Part shown: positions 6,956 to 15,021 of the stretch, piece after piece
How positions within the stretch are numbered: position 1 is the stretch's first letter
Layout of the letters: each line of letters opens with the position of its first letter
From: Neoluteolibacter marinus
GTDB lineage: Bacteria > Verrucomicrobiota > Verrucomicrobiia > Verrucomicrobiales > Akkermansiaceae
Length of the DNA stretch: 64,000 nucleotides
Reading direction: 5' to 3'
NCBI RefSeq assembly: GCF_014904755.1
Contig: NZ_JACZFQ010000101.1
Coordinates: forward strand, 45,785-109,784
Position numbers and translations under genes: made by a program
Notes under the pieces: model-generated
The model's database searches: none
What the model was told of the DNA's origin: nothing
Seen by the model: the letters and a program-made list of their open reading frames with translations, nothing else

Positions 6956-9766
6956 ATGATGCGGAAACTCGCGATCGTCCTTTCCCTCCCATGCCTTCTT
7001 GCCACGTCACCCGTCGGCGCCGCGGAACGGGAGAGAACCCTGCAACAAGAGATCGACCGCTTTCCAAAGGTCGAGATGGGCAAGGCAGCGGACGGGTTCG
7101 CGAAGTTCCATCTGATTGATCCCCCGGCGGCTCCATTGAAGATCGGCGATCGCTACTATCATGGCTTCCGCTTCACCACGCCCGCTTGGCTGGATGGAAA
7201 AATGGCGTGGTTCATGTTGCAGCCCGAGCCCCCGGGAGCCGGCATCGGTGCCATCCAGTGGTTCATCACCCCGGTGGAAGGCGAGGCAAGGTTCTCGCTG
7301 AGTTTCGCGGAGTATTCCACCCGGCCCTTCCCCCTGCTCACGGAGCGGTTCCCGAAATCCAACAAGTTCCTGATCCAACACTTCCCGCTGGATTCGCTCG
7401 ATCCGGGCCGCGAATACCTGATCTGGTACAATTTCACCACTCCCCGCATCCCGGTGATCGCCGCCACCCTGACGGTTCAATCGGAGCGAGGCATGGCGGA
7501 GCTCGGCGGCCTGCCGACCGGTGATCCCGATCCGACGATGAAGCGGATCAAACCCGTCCCGGGAGTCCCGGTCCCGGACCGCAACAAGATCGTCGCCGAC
7601 ATGGCCGCCACGTTCCGCGGTTCCGGCAGCGAGGCCGCCTTGCGCCAGCTCGACGAGGAAACCACCGCTTATGTGAATGCGGGAGGCAGCTACCGCGAGC
7701 TCTTCATCGCGATCTGGCGGGAAGCCCAGCTGCACAGCGGCCGCGAACATCCCGACTGGGCGGGGGAGATCTGGGACTGGATGTTTTCCCGCTCCCTCGC
7801 GATGGGCGAAACCGTCAGGGCCCGGGAGGTCATCACCAACGCCATGAACGGCATGAGCACCGCCCACCGCTTCGGCCGCAGGAAAGAGCTGCTCGAATGG
7901 CTGGAACAGGCGATCTGGCGCTCCGGCTACTCGCTGGATCCCACCAGCTACCCCGATCTCGGACCGGGCTTGGTCGCATTGCCGGAGATCCGCCGCAGGA
8001 ACATCCCGATGCTTCCACCCTTCGGGACGCCCAGAATCAAGGCGAACGGGGAATTCGAGATGATCAAGGAATTCACCCGCTTTGATGCCGGCTCGTTCCT
8101 TGCCATGGCCGACGATCGCCAAGCCGGCGGGCGTTGGCGGGAGGCACTCGAGTGGCGCCTGTGGGTGCAAGATTGGGCCACGCAATCGCAGGAGAAGCAT
8201 CCGGACGACGAGACGACCAACATCTGGTTCAAGTCGGCCCTCGGCAATGCCATCAATCTGGTTTCCATCGGACTGCCGGAGGTCGCCCGCGGGGAATTCC
8301 TGCGGATCGCGGAACAGGAATGGCCGGATGCCTATCAGGACCGCTCCAAGACCAACGCCCGCATCGGCGTCATCCGCTGCGCCCTCGATCTCGGCGAATT
8401 CGAGCCCGCCTTCGTGACCGATTCACGCGATCTGTGGCAACGTGCCAAGGACACCAGAACGATGACCCGCGGATCCTGGCATGCCGCCGCGCTGGTCCAC
8501 GCCCGCGCCGTGATCGCCAGCGGAGACCACGAGGCGGGCCTCCGCTTGCTCGACGAACAGATCGCTGACGGGAGCGAGGACGCGCGGTTCGAGCGCTGCC
8601 GCCTGCAGCTCTCCGACGGGAAGCTGGAAGGCATCGAAGAGGAGCTGCTCTTGCTTCTGGATTCCTACCGAACCACCGGCCGCAAGCTCCGGGAAGGTGA
8701 ACTCTACTCGCTCTATGCCGCCTTTCTCGAGATCTCCGGACGCCATGCGGAAGCGCTGGCGATGCGGCGGGAGGCGATCCGGCTGATGCGCGGCTTCGAC
8801 CTGTTTGCTTTGCTGCCGCCGGAACTGGCGCGGCTCGCCGTGCTACTGGCGAAATGCGGGGATTCCCCCGGCTCCGACGCCGCCGCCGCCGAGGCGACAC
8901 GGCTCGCGGGTGACAAGAAACTTCTGCCCGCCAGAATCCGCGGCGAGGTGGAGCGACTGCTTGCGGGGATCAAGAAGAACGCCCCCGCGCCCGAAGCAGG
9001 AGAAACCGCGGTGGCTGCGGATCTGCAACCCTTGCGCGCTTTGATCCTGCCGATCGAAGGAAGACCGCTGCGGGGCCGGCTGACCCTTTCCAATCCGGCG
9101 GCACACGCCGTTGAGGGCACCCTCGCGTTCAACGGGATCCCGGCGGATGCCGTCCGCGACCCTGAAACCGGCAACACCCGGGTGACCCTCGGATCGAACG
9201 GCATGGACCGCCTTCCGAAATTCCGGGTGGATCCGGGCAGCTTCACATTGATCGACCTTGCCGCCGCTCCCGGGGATATCGGCGAGGGCACCCTCACCGT
9301 GATCTGGAGCGCGCCGGGCCAGCAGGATCAGCAATCGGTCTGGACCGTGGACGCCGCCGAAAACGGAGTCGCCGCTGCCGTCATCGATGTCGGGGAGTTC
9401 AAGCGCAACGCGTTCTACAGCGTCCCGATCCACCATCACTATCTCCATCCGGCGACCGATGCCCCCCAACTGGACCTCCGGATCGAAACTTCCGCCCCCG
9501 CCCGGGTGGAACTCTATGACGCCTCCGACCGGCTGGTGATGGTGGATTCCCAAGGCAACGGATCCCTGCGGGACAAAGGCGACCTGCTGTTCATCGATGC
9601 CAACAGCGACGGCGATGGCGACGTCGCGTCCACGGCAGGCGAGGCGATCTTCCGGCTGCAGGTCTATCCCGCCGGCGAGATCCCGGAGGACGGCATGAAA
9701 GTCCGCCTGATGGCGAAAATCGGCGGCACGTGGCTACCGGCGGCCGAGGACCGCATCCAACCTTGA
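6956..9766 (+). CDS. large exported protein of unknown function
   Basis: A 936-residue protein with a clear signal peptide (MMRKLAIVLSLPCLLATSPVGA-AE), so periplasmic or secreted. I do not recognise the family. The N-terminal third (to about 200) looks beta-rich with Trp/Phe-rich strands. The middle (about 210-680) is helical and repetitive in character, with many Ala/Leu/Arg/Glu helices like TPR-type solenoids (for example GRHAEALAMRREAIRLMRG). The last 250 residues are beta-rich and resemble Ig-like or pre-peptidase domains. Near the C-terminus DANSDGDGDVAS has the spacing of a calcium-binding DxDxDG loop. Two adjacent ATG codons (6956, 6959) could start it. It stands alone between divergent thrS and a permease gene. 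A surface or scaffolding role is a guess only. Confidence 0.8.
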   Translation: MMRKLAIVLSLPCLLATSPVGAAERERTLQQEIDRFPKVEMGKAADGFAKFHLIDPPAAPLKIGDRYYHGFRFTTPAWLDGKMAWFMLQPEPPGAGIGAIQWFITPVEGEARFSLSFAEYSTRPFPLLTERFPKSNKFLIQHFPLDSLDPGREYLIWYNFTTPRIPVIAATLTVQSERGMAELGGLPTGDPDPTMKRIKPVPGVPVPDRNKIVADMAATFRGSGSEAALRQLDEETTAYVNAGGSYRELFIAIWREAQLHSGREHPDWAGEIWDWMFSRSLAMGETVRAREVITNAMNGMSTAHRFGRRKELLEWLEQAIWRSGYSLDPTSYPDLGPGLVALPEIRRRNIPMLPPFGTPRIKANGEFEMIKEFTRFDAGSFLAMADDRQAGGRWREALEWRLWVQDWATQSQEKHPDDETTNIWFKSALGNAINLVSIGLPEVARGEFLRIAEQEWPDAYQDRSKTNARIGVIRCALDLGEFEPAFVTDSRDLWQRAKDTRTMTRGSWHAAALVHARAVIASGDHEAGLRLLDEQIADGSEDARFERCRLQLSDGKLEGIEEELLLLLDSYRTTGRKLREGELYSLYAAFLEISGRHAEALAMRREAIRLMRGFDLFALLPPELARLAVLLAKCGDSPGSDAAAAEATRLAGDKKLLPARIRGEVERLLAGIKKNAPAPEAGETAVAADLQPLRALILPIEGRPLRGRLTLSNPAAHAVEGTLAFNGIPADAVRDPETGNTRVTLGSNGMDRLPKFRVDPGSFTLIDLAAAPGDIGEGTLTVIWSAPGQQDQQSVWTVDAAENGVAAAVIDVGEFKRNAFYSVPIHHHYLHPATDAPQLDLRIETSAPARVELYDASDRLVMVDSQGNGSLRDKGDLLFIDANSDGDGDVASTAGEAIFRLQVYPAGEIPEDGMKVRLMAKIGGTWLPAAEDRIQP

Positions 9767-9925
9767 GCCGTGTCCCGAACTCGGGCGAAGTGCCTCGTTT
9801 TCATTGGTGATCCCCTTGCCCCAATTCTCCAAGCGGTCCGGAAGAATACCTGGAGTTCGCGGGACAACCTCGCCGAATTCATCCCCGGTCATCCCTGGCC
9901 TTGACGGGTCTCACGGATCTGCCGC

Positions 9926-10714
9926 TTGGTTCCGTCCGTGCCCGAATCCTCCGAATGGATCGTCCTCGCCGCCGGCTTCCTGGCGGCGGTGATGAATTCG
10001 ATCGCCGGTGGCGGGACCATGCTCACCTTCCCCGCCCTCTTGGCGGCGGGGCTTTCCGGTGTGATGGCGAACACCACCTCGACCGTGGCGCTGTTCCTCG
10101 GCATGCCCGGGAGCCTGTGGGCCTTCCGCAGGCGTCTCGCGGAAGTGAAGCCGTGGATCCTGCCGATGGGCATCGTCAGCCTCCTCGGCGGCCTGGGCGG
10201 CGGCATGCTGCTGCTCGCGCTGCCGTCGGAATTCTTCGACAAGGTTGTCCCGTGGCTGCTGCTCTTCGCCACCGCCCTGTTCATGCTCAACGGCCCGATC
10301 CAGCGCTGGCTGCGGCGGAAGCGGGAGAAGGAGCCCGACACCGAACCCGATCGCCCGAAGGCCTGGGGACTCCTGTTCCAAAGCGGCGTCGCCCTCTACG
10401 GCGGCTATTTCGGGGCCGGAATCGGCATCATGATGTTGGCCGGACTGGGCCTGCTGGGACTCCGCGACGTCAACCGCATGAATGCCATCAAGGCCTTGCT
10501 CGGCATGCTCTGCAACATCGCCTCGGTGATCTACTTCATTGCCTGCGGGGCGGTCGACTGGCGGCTCGCCGGCTGGCTGGTGGCGGGTTCCATCCCTGGC
10601 TATTTCCTCGGCAGCCACTTCGCCCAGAAGATCCCCGCCATTGCGGTCCGGGCCATTGTCTCGGCCATCGGACTCGGCATCGCGGCGAGCTTGTTCTGGA
10701 AGCAAATGGCCTGA
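9926..10714 (+). CDS. TauE/SafE (TSUP) family membrane permease
   Basis: A 262-residue inner-membrane protein with about seven or eight hydrophobic segments in two related halves, typical of the sulfite exporter TauE/SafE family. The first half has NSIAGGGTMLTFPALLAAG, the classical TSUP glycine-rich signature near the N-terminus, followed by NTTSTVALFLG. The second half repeats the theme with GGYFGAGIGIMMLAGLGL and ends with GYFLGSHFAQKIP. Family members export sulfite, sulfoacetate or other small organic anions, or take up sulfur compounds; no neighbour identifies the substrate here. Start choice is uncertain: TTG at 9926 (GGA eight bases upstream) or GTG at 9938. Confidence 0.88.
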   Translation: MVPSVPESSEWIVLAAGFLAAVMNSIAGGGTMLTFPALLAAGLSGVMANTTSTVALFLGMPGSLWAFRRRLAEVKPWILPMGIVSLLGGLGGGMLLLALPSEFFDKVVPWLLLFATALFMLNGPIQRWLRRKREKEPDTEPDRPKAWGLLFQSGVALYGGYFGAGIGIMMLAGLGLLGLRDVNRMNAIKALLGMLCNIASVIYFIACGAVDWRLAGWLVAGSIPGYFLGSHFAQKIPAIAVRAIVSAIGLGIAASLFWKQMA

Positions 10715-10796
10715 GATCCGCTGCCATTACGTCATCGCGGGGCTTGCCCCGGCACGCCCGGGCTGCTAGACCGCTCGCGCTCACCCCCCCTAAATC

Positions 10797-12104
10797 ATGA
10801 AAATCAGCATCATCGGGACCGGATATGTCGGTCTAACCTCCGGCACTTGCTTTGCCGAAGTCGGCCATCAGGTCACCTGCGTGGACAACAATCCGGAGAA
10901 GGTGAAAACCCTCCTGGACGGCCAGGTGCCGATCTATGAGCCCGGATTGGCCGAACTGGTGAAGTCCAACGTGGCCGCCGGCCGATTGAAATTCACAACT
11001 TCCACCGAGGAAGGCGTCCGCGACGGTGATGTCATTTTCATCGCGGTTCCCACCCCGCCCCAGCCCGACGGCTCGGTGGACCTCTCGTTCATCGAGAAGG
11101 TCGCCCGCGAGATCGCCCAGTGCCTGACCCCTGAGACCGGCTACCGGGTGATCGTCGACAAGTCCACGGTCCCGGTGAAGACCGGCGACAAGGTGGAACA
11201 AACCGTCCGCCGCTACGCCCCGGAAGGGGTCGAGTTCGGCGTGGTGTCGAATCCCGAGTTCCTCCGTGAAGGTTGCGCCGTCGACGACTTGCTGAACCCG
11301 GACCGCATCGTCATCGGCTCCAACGACGACCGCGCCCTGGCGATGATGCAGAAGATCTACGAACCCTTCGTGGCTCCCGTCTTGGTCACCGACATCAATT
11401 CGGCCGAGCTGATCAAGCACGCCGCAAACTCCTTCCTCGCCCTCAAGATTTCCTACATCAATGCCGTCGCGAACATCTGCGAGGCATCCGGTGCCGACGT
11501 CGAGAAGGTCGCGGAAGGCATCGGCATGGACAAGCGCATCGGCCGCGCCTTCCTCAACGCCGGGCTCGGCTACGGCGGATCCTGCTTCCCGAAGGACATC
11601 AAGGCCTTCATCCATATTTCCGAAGCCCTCGGCCAGCCCTTCGGCCTCCTGAAGGAAGTCGAGTCCATCAACGCGAACCAGCTGGAACGATTCCTCAACA
11701 AGGTCCGGGAAAAGCTCTGGGTCTTCCGCGAGAAGAAGATCGCGCTGTGGGGCCTCGCGTTCAAACAAAACACCGACGACGTCCGCGAGTCGGTCGCGAT
11801 CAAGCTCTGCCAGAAGATGCTCCAGGAGGGTGCCGTCGTGGCCGCGACCGATCCGCAAGGTATCGAGACCGCCAAGAAATTCGGAGACCTCGAAGGCGAC
11901 ATCAGCTATCACGCCGACCTCTACGAGACCCTCGACGGCGCCGACGCACTGGTCATCGGCACGGAATGGCCGGAGTTCGCCCAGGCCGACCTCAGCGAGA
12001 TCAAGAAGCGCCTCCGCACCCCCTTGGTCTTCGACGGCCGCAACATTCTCGATCCAAAAGACGCCGAAGCCGCCGGCCTCGAGTATTACTCGATCGGCCG
12101 CTGA
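10797..12104 (+). CDS. ugd: UDP-glucose 6-dehydrogenase
   Basis: Oxidises UDP-glucose to UDP-glucuronate with two NAD+, supplying precursors for exopolysaccharide and lipopolysaccharide. The N-terminal Rossmann motif is GTGYVGLTSG (7-16). The substrate region EFLREGCAVDDLLNPDRIV follows, and the catalytic Cys263 sits in GYGGSCFPKD. The C-terminal UDP-binding domain includes LWGLAFKQNTDDVRESVA. At 435 residues it is a normal length for the UDPGDH family. It begins 82 bases after the permease gene and is followed directly by a strong terminator, so it is probably a single-gene unit or the end of one. No glycosyltransferases lie nearby. Confidence 0.97.
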   Translation: MKISIIGTGYVGLTSGTCFAEVGHQVTCVDNNPEKVKTLLDGQVPIYEPGLAELVKSNVAAGRLKFTTSTEEGVRDGDVIFIAVPTPPQPDGSVDLSFIEKVAREIAQCLTPETGYRVIVDKSTVPVKTGDKVEQTVRRYAPEGVEFGVVSNPEFLREGCAVDDLLNPDRIVIGSNDDRALAMMQKIYEPFVAPVLVTDINSAELIKHAANSFLALKISYINAVANICEASGADVEKVAEGIGMDKRIGRAFLNAGLGYGGSCFPKDIKAFIHISEALGQPFGLLKEVESINANQLERFLNKVREKLWVFREKKIALWGLAFKQNTDDVRESVAIKLCQKMLQEGAVVAATDPQGIETAKKFGDLEGDISYHADLYETLDGADALVIGTEWPEFAQADLSEIKKRLRTPLVFDGRNILDPKDAEAAGLEYYSIGR

Positions 12105-12131
12105 GCCGGCCAACGAAAGACTTGAACCCAC

Positions 12132-12168
12132 CGGGGCACGGGCGTTTCGTCCGTGCCCCGTTCTTTTT
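12132..12168 (+). terminator. rho-independent terminator after ugd
   Basis: CGGGGCACGG pairs perfectly with CCGTGCCCCG around a 9-base loop, and TTCTTTTT follows. It lies 27 bases after the ugd stop. Confidence 0.88.
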
Positions 12169-12186
12169 CCAACCCTCGTCCACGCC

Positions 12187-13404
12187 ATGAAATCTCCTCG
12201 CCGCGCCGCGGTCTCCATCCTCCGCGCCTGGTCCAAGGGTCACGTTTACGCCGAAGGCCTGATCGAGCGCCACGCGTCCCGCAACGGCCTCTCCTCGGCC
12301 GACCGGGCCCTGTTGAATGCCATCGTCCTCGGCGTGCTGCGCAACCTGCGGCTCCTCGACCACTGGATCGCCGGCCTGCGCAAGGGCAAGCTCGACGACG
12401 AAACCCGCGACATCCTGCGGGTCGGCCTGTGCCAGCTCCTGATCCTCGAACTACCGGACCACGCGGCGGTCTTTGAAACCGTCGAGCTCGGCAAGAGCTC
12501 GGTGCGTGGCCTGATCAACGCCGTGCTGCGTCGCGCTGCCTCATCGAAGAAGAAGCTGCTCGACCTGGAGGAATTGCCACCTGAGGTCCGCCATTCCCAC
12601 CCCGACTGGTTGTTCAAGCGCTGGAGCGCGGCCTTCGGCGAGGAGGAGGCGATCGCGTTGATGGCCTTCAACAACCAGCCCGCCCCGACATTCGCCCGGA
12701 TCAACCCGCTGGCGGCGGATGCCCCCGCCCCGCCCGAGGACCCGGACCTGCCGCCCGGCTTCATGCGGATCGAAGGCCAGGTCCCGGGCGAGCTTCTCGG
12801 CAAGGGCGCCATCTACATCCAGGATCCCGCCACCCGCCACTCCGTCGAGCTGCTCGATCCCCGGCCCGGCGAAAAGATCCTCGATGCCTGCGCCGCGCCC
12901 GGCGGCAAGGCCTTCCTCATCGCCGCGGCCCAAGGCGGGGGCAAGGACCTGCTGTGCACCGACTCCAACGAAAAGCGCCTGCCCCGCTTGCGGGAGAACC
13001 TCGGGCGCCTCCACTGCGGCGACGCGGCCGTCGAGCCCCACGACTGGAGCCTGCCGGCACCGGAGCAGTGGCATGGCGCCTTCGATGCCATCCTGCTCGA
13101 CGTCCCGTGCTCGAACACCGGCGTGTTCCGCCGCCGCGTCGATGTCCGCTGGCGCCTCCGGTCGCAGGATATCGCCGAGTTGACCAAGCTGCAGCGGAAG
13201 ATCCTCGAAAACGCCCTGCCCTGCCTGAAGCCGGGCGGCCGCTTGGTCTACTCGACTTGCTCGATCGAAGCGGAAGAGAACGCGGACCTCATCGCCAGCG
13301 TGCTTGCCGATCACCCCGAGCTCCGCCTCGAATCCAGCCGCCAGGTGACCCCCCAGGCCGACGGAACCGACGGCGCCTACGCCGCCCGGCTGGTCCTCTC
13401 CTGA
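12187..13404 (+). CDS. rsmB: RsmB-like rRNA cytosine-5 methyltransferase
   Basis: A 405-residue protein with the RsmB/Sun architecture: a NusB-like helical RNA-binding domain at about 1-125, then an N1-type linker and a SAM methyltransferase domain at about 200-405. In the catalytic part, motif I is LDACAAPGGK (232-241). Motif IV is LLDVPCSNTG with Cys308, and motif VI is VYSTCSIEAEEN with Cys358, the two cysteines that attack and release cytosine-C6 in 16S m5C967 methyltransferases. The ATG at 12187 begins the NusB-like domain; the frame stays open upstream through the terminator and into ugd, but that part is out of frame with a real gene. Rsm-type function is a family inference; the target position is not shown. 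Confidence 0.9.
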   Translation: MKSPRRAAVSILRAWSKGHVYAEGLIERHASRNGLSSADRALLNAIVLGVLRNLRLLDHWIAGLRKGKLDDETRDILRVGLCQLLILELPDHAAVFETVELGKSSVRGLINAVLRRAASSKKKLLDLEELPPEVRHSHPDWLFKRWSAAFGEEEAIALMAFNNQPAPTFARINPLAADAPAPPEDPDLPPGFMRIEGQVPGELLGKGAIYIQDPATRHSVELLDPRPGEKILDACAAPGGKAFLIAAAQGGGKDLLCTDSNEKRLPRLRENLGRLHCGDAAVEPHDWSLPAPEQWHGAFDAILLDVPCSNTGVFRRRVDVRWRLRSQDIAELTKLQRKILENALPCLKPGGRLVYSTCSIEAEENADLIASVLADHPELRLESSRQVTPQADGTDGAYAARLVLS

Positions 13405-13491
13405 TTCAGCCGGGATGGCCGTCCACCCGCGCAAAAACCCGACCTTGCCGGTTCAGGAGAAAACTGAACACTGGTGCCCGAACGTCTTCCG

Positions 13492-13620
13492 ATGAAATCC
13501 TGTTTCGGCCTGCTTATTGCCCTGACCATCCTCTTCGCCGTGATCGGCACCGGCGCTGCCATCTGGTATCTGAGCAGCACCGCGGAGTTTTCCAAGCAGA
13601 CGGCACCCGCGGCACCCTGA
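13492..13620 (+). CDS. 42-residue single-span membrane peptide
   Basis: A short gene from ATG to TGA encoding MKSCFGLLIALTILFAVIGT followed by GAAIWYLSSTAEF and a short polar tail. One hydrophobic helix covers roughly residues 5-27, ending in an aromatic WYL interface motif, so a small inner-membrane protein is predicted. It lies 87 bases after the rsmB-like gene on the same strand. I have an impression that similar short proteins occur in other Verrucomicrobia but cannot confirm it. Function unknown; the coding call rests on the well-formed hydrophobic segment and clean start and stop. Confidence 0.6.
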   Translation: MKSCFGLLIALTILFAVIGTGAAIWYLSSTAEFSKQTAPAAP

Positions 13621-13785
13621 GTGACCGATTGCCCGCCGTCGCGCCTCAAAGCATCCGCATCATGAGCGATCCGGCCGCGATCCAGCGCGACGACGGGACA
13701 TTTGGTTGGCTTTGCCCTCTCGGGGGGAGAAATGGACTCGCCGAAATTGGAACGCCGGCAAGCTACCCGGATCCCACTGCCGGGC

Positions 13786-14580
13786 CTAGTCCCCTGATCC
13801 GGGGGTAACCGCCCCCTCCCCCGTCCGGAAGCTGGCGATCAACTCCGCCTGGGAGTGGACCCCGAAGTGCCGGAAGATATCCTTCACGTAGCCGTCCAGG
13901 GTGTGCACTGAGATCTTCAGGGCAGCCGCCATCTCTTTGCGGGATTGACCCTCAAGCACCAGATTCAAGACGGTGCGCCGCCGGGGTGACAACTTTGGCA
14001 GAGTTTCGTTCTGATCCTCCGTCCAACCCAGCGCGTGGAGCCAGGTCAACTCCGTCATGAGGAGATGGGTGATATGCGCCTCCCGCGGATCGAAGGGCCG
14101 GCTGTCAGAGGAACGATAAATCCCCACCGCGCTGTAATCGCCCGTTTCCAAGGGACACACCGACAGCAGCAAGTCGCCGACTCCCGCCTCGTTCCACATC
14201 CGCTTTGTCTCCGGCGATTCGAAACGGCCGTCGAAGTCCATCTGCCGCCGGGTCCGGGTCATGTGGACTTTCGTCTCCTCCAGCTCGCGGGCAAAGTAGG
14301 TGAACACATGCCAGGATCCGGGGAACTCGACGGCGGCGAGAAGCTTCGCGAACAGCCCGTCCTCGAACCCGCCGTGCGAAACCGCGGTGTAACTCGGCCG
14401 TCCGTCCGGCCCGTTGGGGTTGGCCACCGACCACCACCACCGGTCCGCTCCGAGCAGCTTGAGCAAGCCGTTCATGAGCTTGCGCCGCTTCTCGATCATC
14501 CCGCCCCGCATCGCGGCAACTTCTCCCACCAAGCGAATCATCGACCGGACTTCCGACTCACTAAGCACAGGTGCAGACAT
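13786..14580 (-). CDS. LuxR-family transcriptional regulator
   Basis: A 264-residue DNA-binding protein. The C-terminal GerE/LuxR helix-turn-helix spans about 195-258, with LSPRRRTVLNLVLEGQSRKE, then KISVHTLDGYVKDIFRHFGV, the recognition-helix region. The N-terminal 190 residues are not a receiver domain: no phospho-acceptor Asp pattern is visible. They resemble a GAF/PAS-like sensor rich in Trp (RWWWSVANPNG) and are seen in other Verrucomicrobia and Planctomycetes LuxR-type proteins. It is a stand-alone gene on the minus strand; its neighbours suggest no obvious target. The stop is TAG. Confidence 0.88.
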   Translation of the reverse strand: MSAPVLSESEVRSMIRLVGEVAAMRGGMIEKRRKLMNGLLKLLGADRWWWSVANPNGPDGRPSYTAVSHGGFEDGLFAKLLAAVEFPGSWHVFTYFARELEETKVHMTRTRRQMDFDGRFESPETKRMWNEAGVGDLLLSVCPLETGDYSAVGIYRSSDSRPFDPREAHITHLLMTELTWLHALGWTEDQNETLPKLSPRRRTVLNLVLEGQSRKEMAAALKISVHTLDGYVKDIFRHFGVHSQAELIASFRTGEGAVTPGSGD

Positions 14581-14762
14581 GGATTTTCAACTCCGGGAAG
14601 TTCCGGATACCGACATGTTGCGCCTTCCTGCCAACACCCGGGCAACCGAATTCATGTCATTTGGTTCTTTCCACCAACTTTCCTCTGCATCCGATACATG
14701 ATGCGATGCCTTTGTGCCTACATGCTACCATGAATTATCAAGCAACCGGAACCACTCCCGGT

Positions 14763-14912
14763 TCATGTCCCTTGGTCCGCGCCGCTGAACTCTCCGCAGC
14801 AGCCCCCCCGGTCATGCAGGCAGGGAGCGCACCAGGCGACGCCATCCACCACGATCGCCGACTCCCCGCCACAGGCGTCGCAGGTCCGCTCATCGTCATC
14901 CGCGCTCGACAT
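14763..14912 (-). CDS. 49-residue Cys-rich protein, zinc-ribbon-like
   Basis: A short gene from ATG to TGA. The product has two CxxC pairs, TCDACGG and WCAPCLHDRGG, plus a CC pair close behind (GGCCGEF), with VVDGVAW between them. The arrangement CxxC-x16-CxxC is that of a small zinc ribbon, and codon-level meaning is preserved in this frame only. Acidic N-terminus (MSSADDDER). It lies about 55 bases beyond the pnp terminator on the same strand and before the LuxR gene, so it probably has its own promoter. No strong ribosome-binding site is visible. Zinc binding is an inference; function unknown. Confidence 0.6.
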   Translation of the reverse strand: MSSADDDERTCDACGGESAIVVDGVAWCAPCLHDRGGCCGEFSGADQGT

Positions 14913-14965
14913 GCCCGGATCGTGACACCGGGCGCCGGCATGGCACGGAGAAAGGGTCCTGGCAC

Positions 14966-15003
14966 GAAAAAGGCCCGGCCTCCCTTGCGGAAGACCGGGC
15001 CCG
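14966..15003 (-). terminator. rho-independent terminator after pnp
   Basis: On the minus strand, GGCCCGGTCTTCC pairs with GGGAGGCCGGGCC around a GCAA tetraloop, with one or two internal mismatches, and is followed by TTTTTCG. It lies just after the pnp stop. Confidence 0.88.
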
Positions 15004-15021
15004 TGAAGGAACTGGCGGGGA

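Noticed and set aside
4935..6959. A 674-codon open frame on the plus strand opposite thrS
   Set aside because: The opposite strand has the full ThrRS motif set; this is a GC-driven shadow.
10715..10796. GGGGCTTGCCCC hairpin between the permease and ugd genes as terminator
   Set aside because: The stem is short and no T-run follows on either strand.
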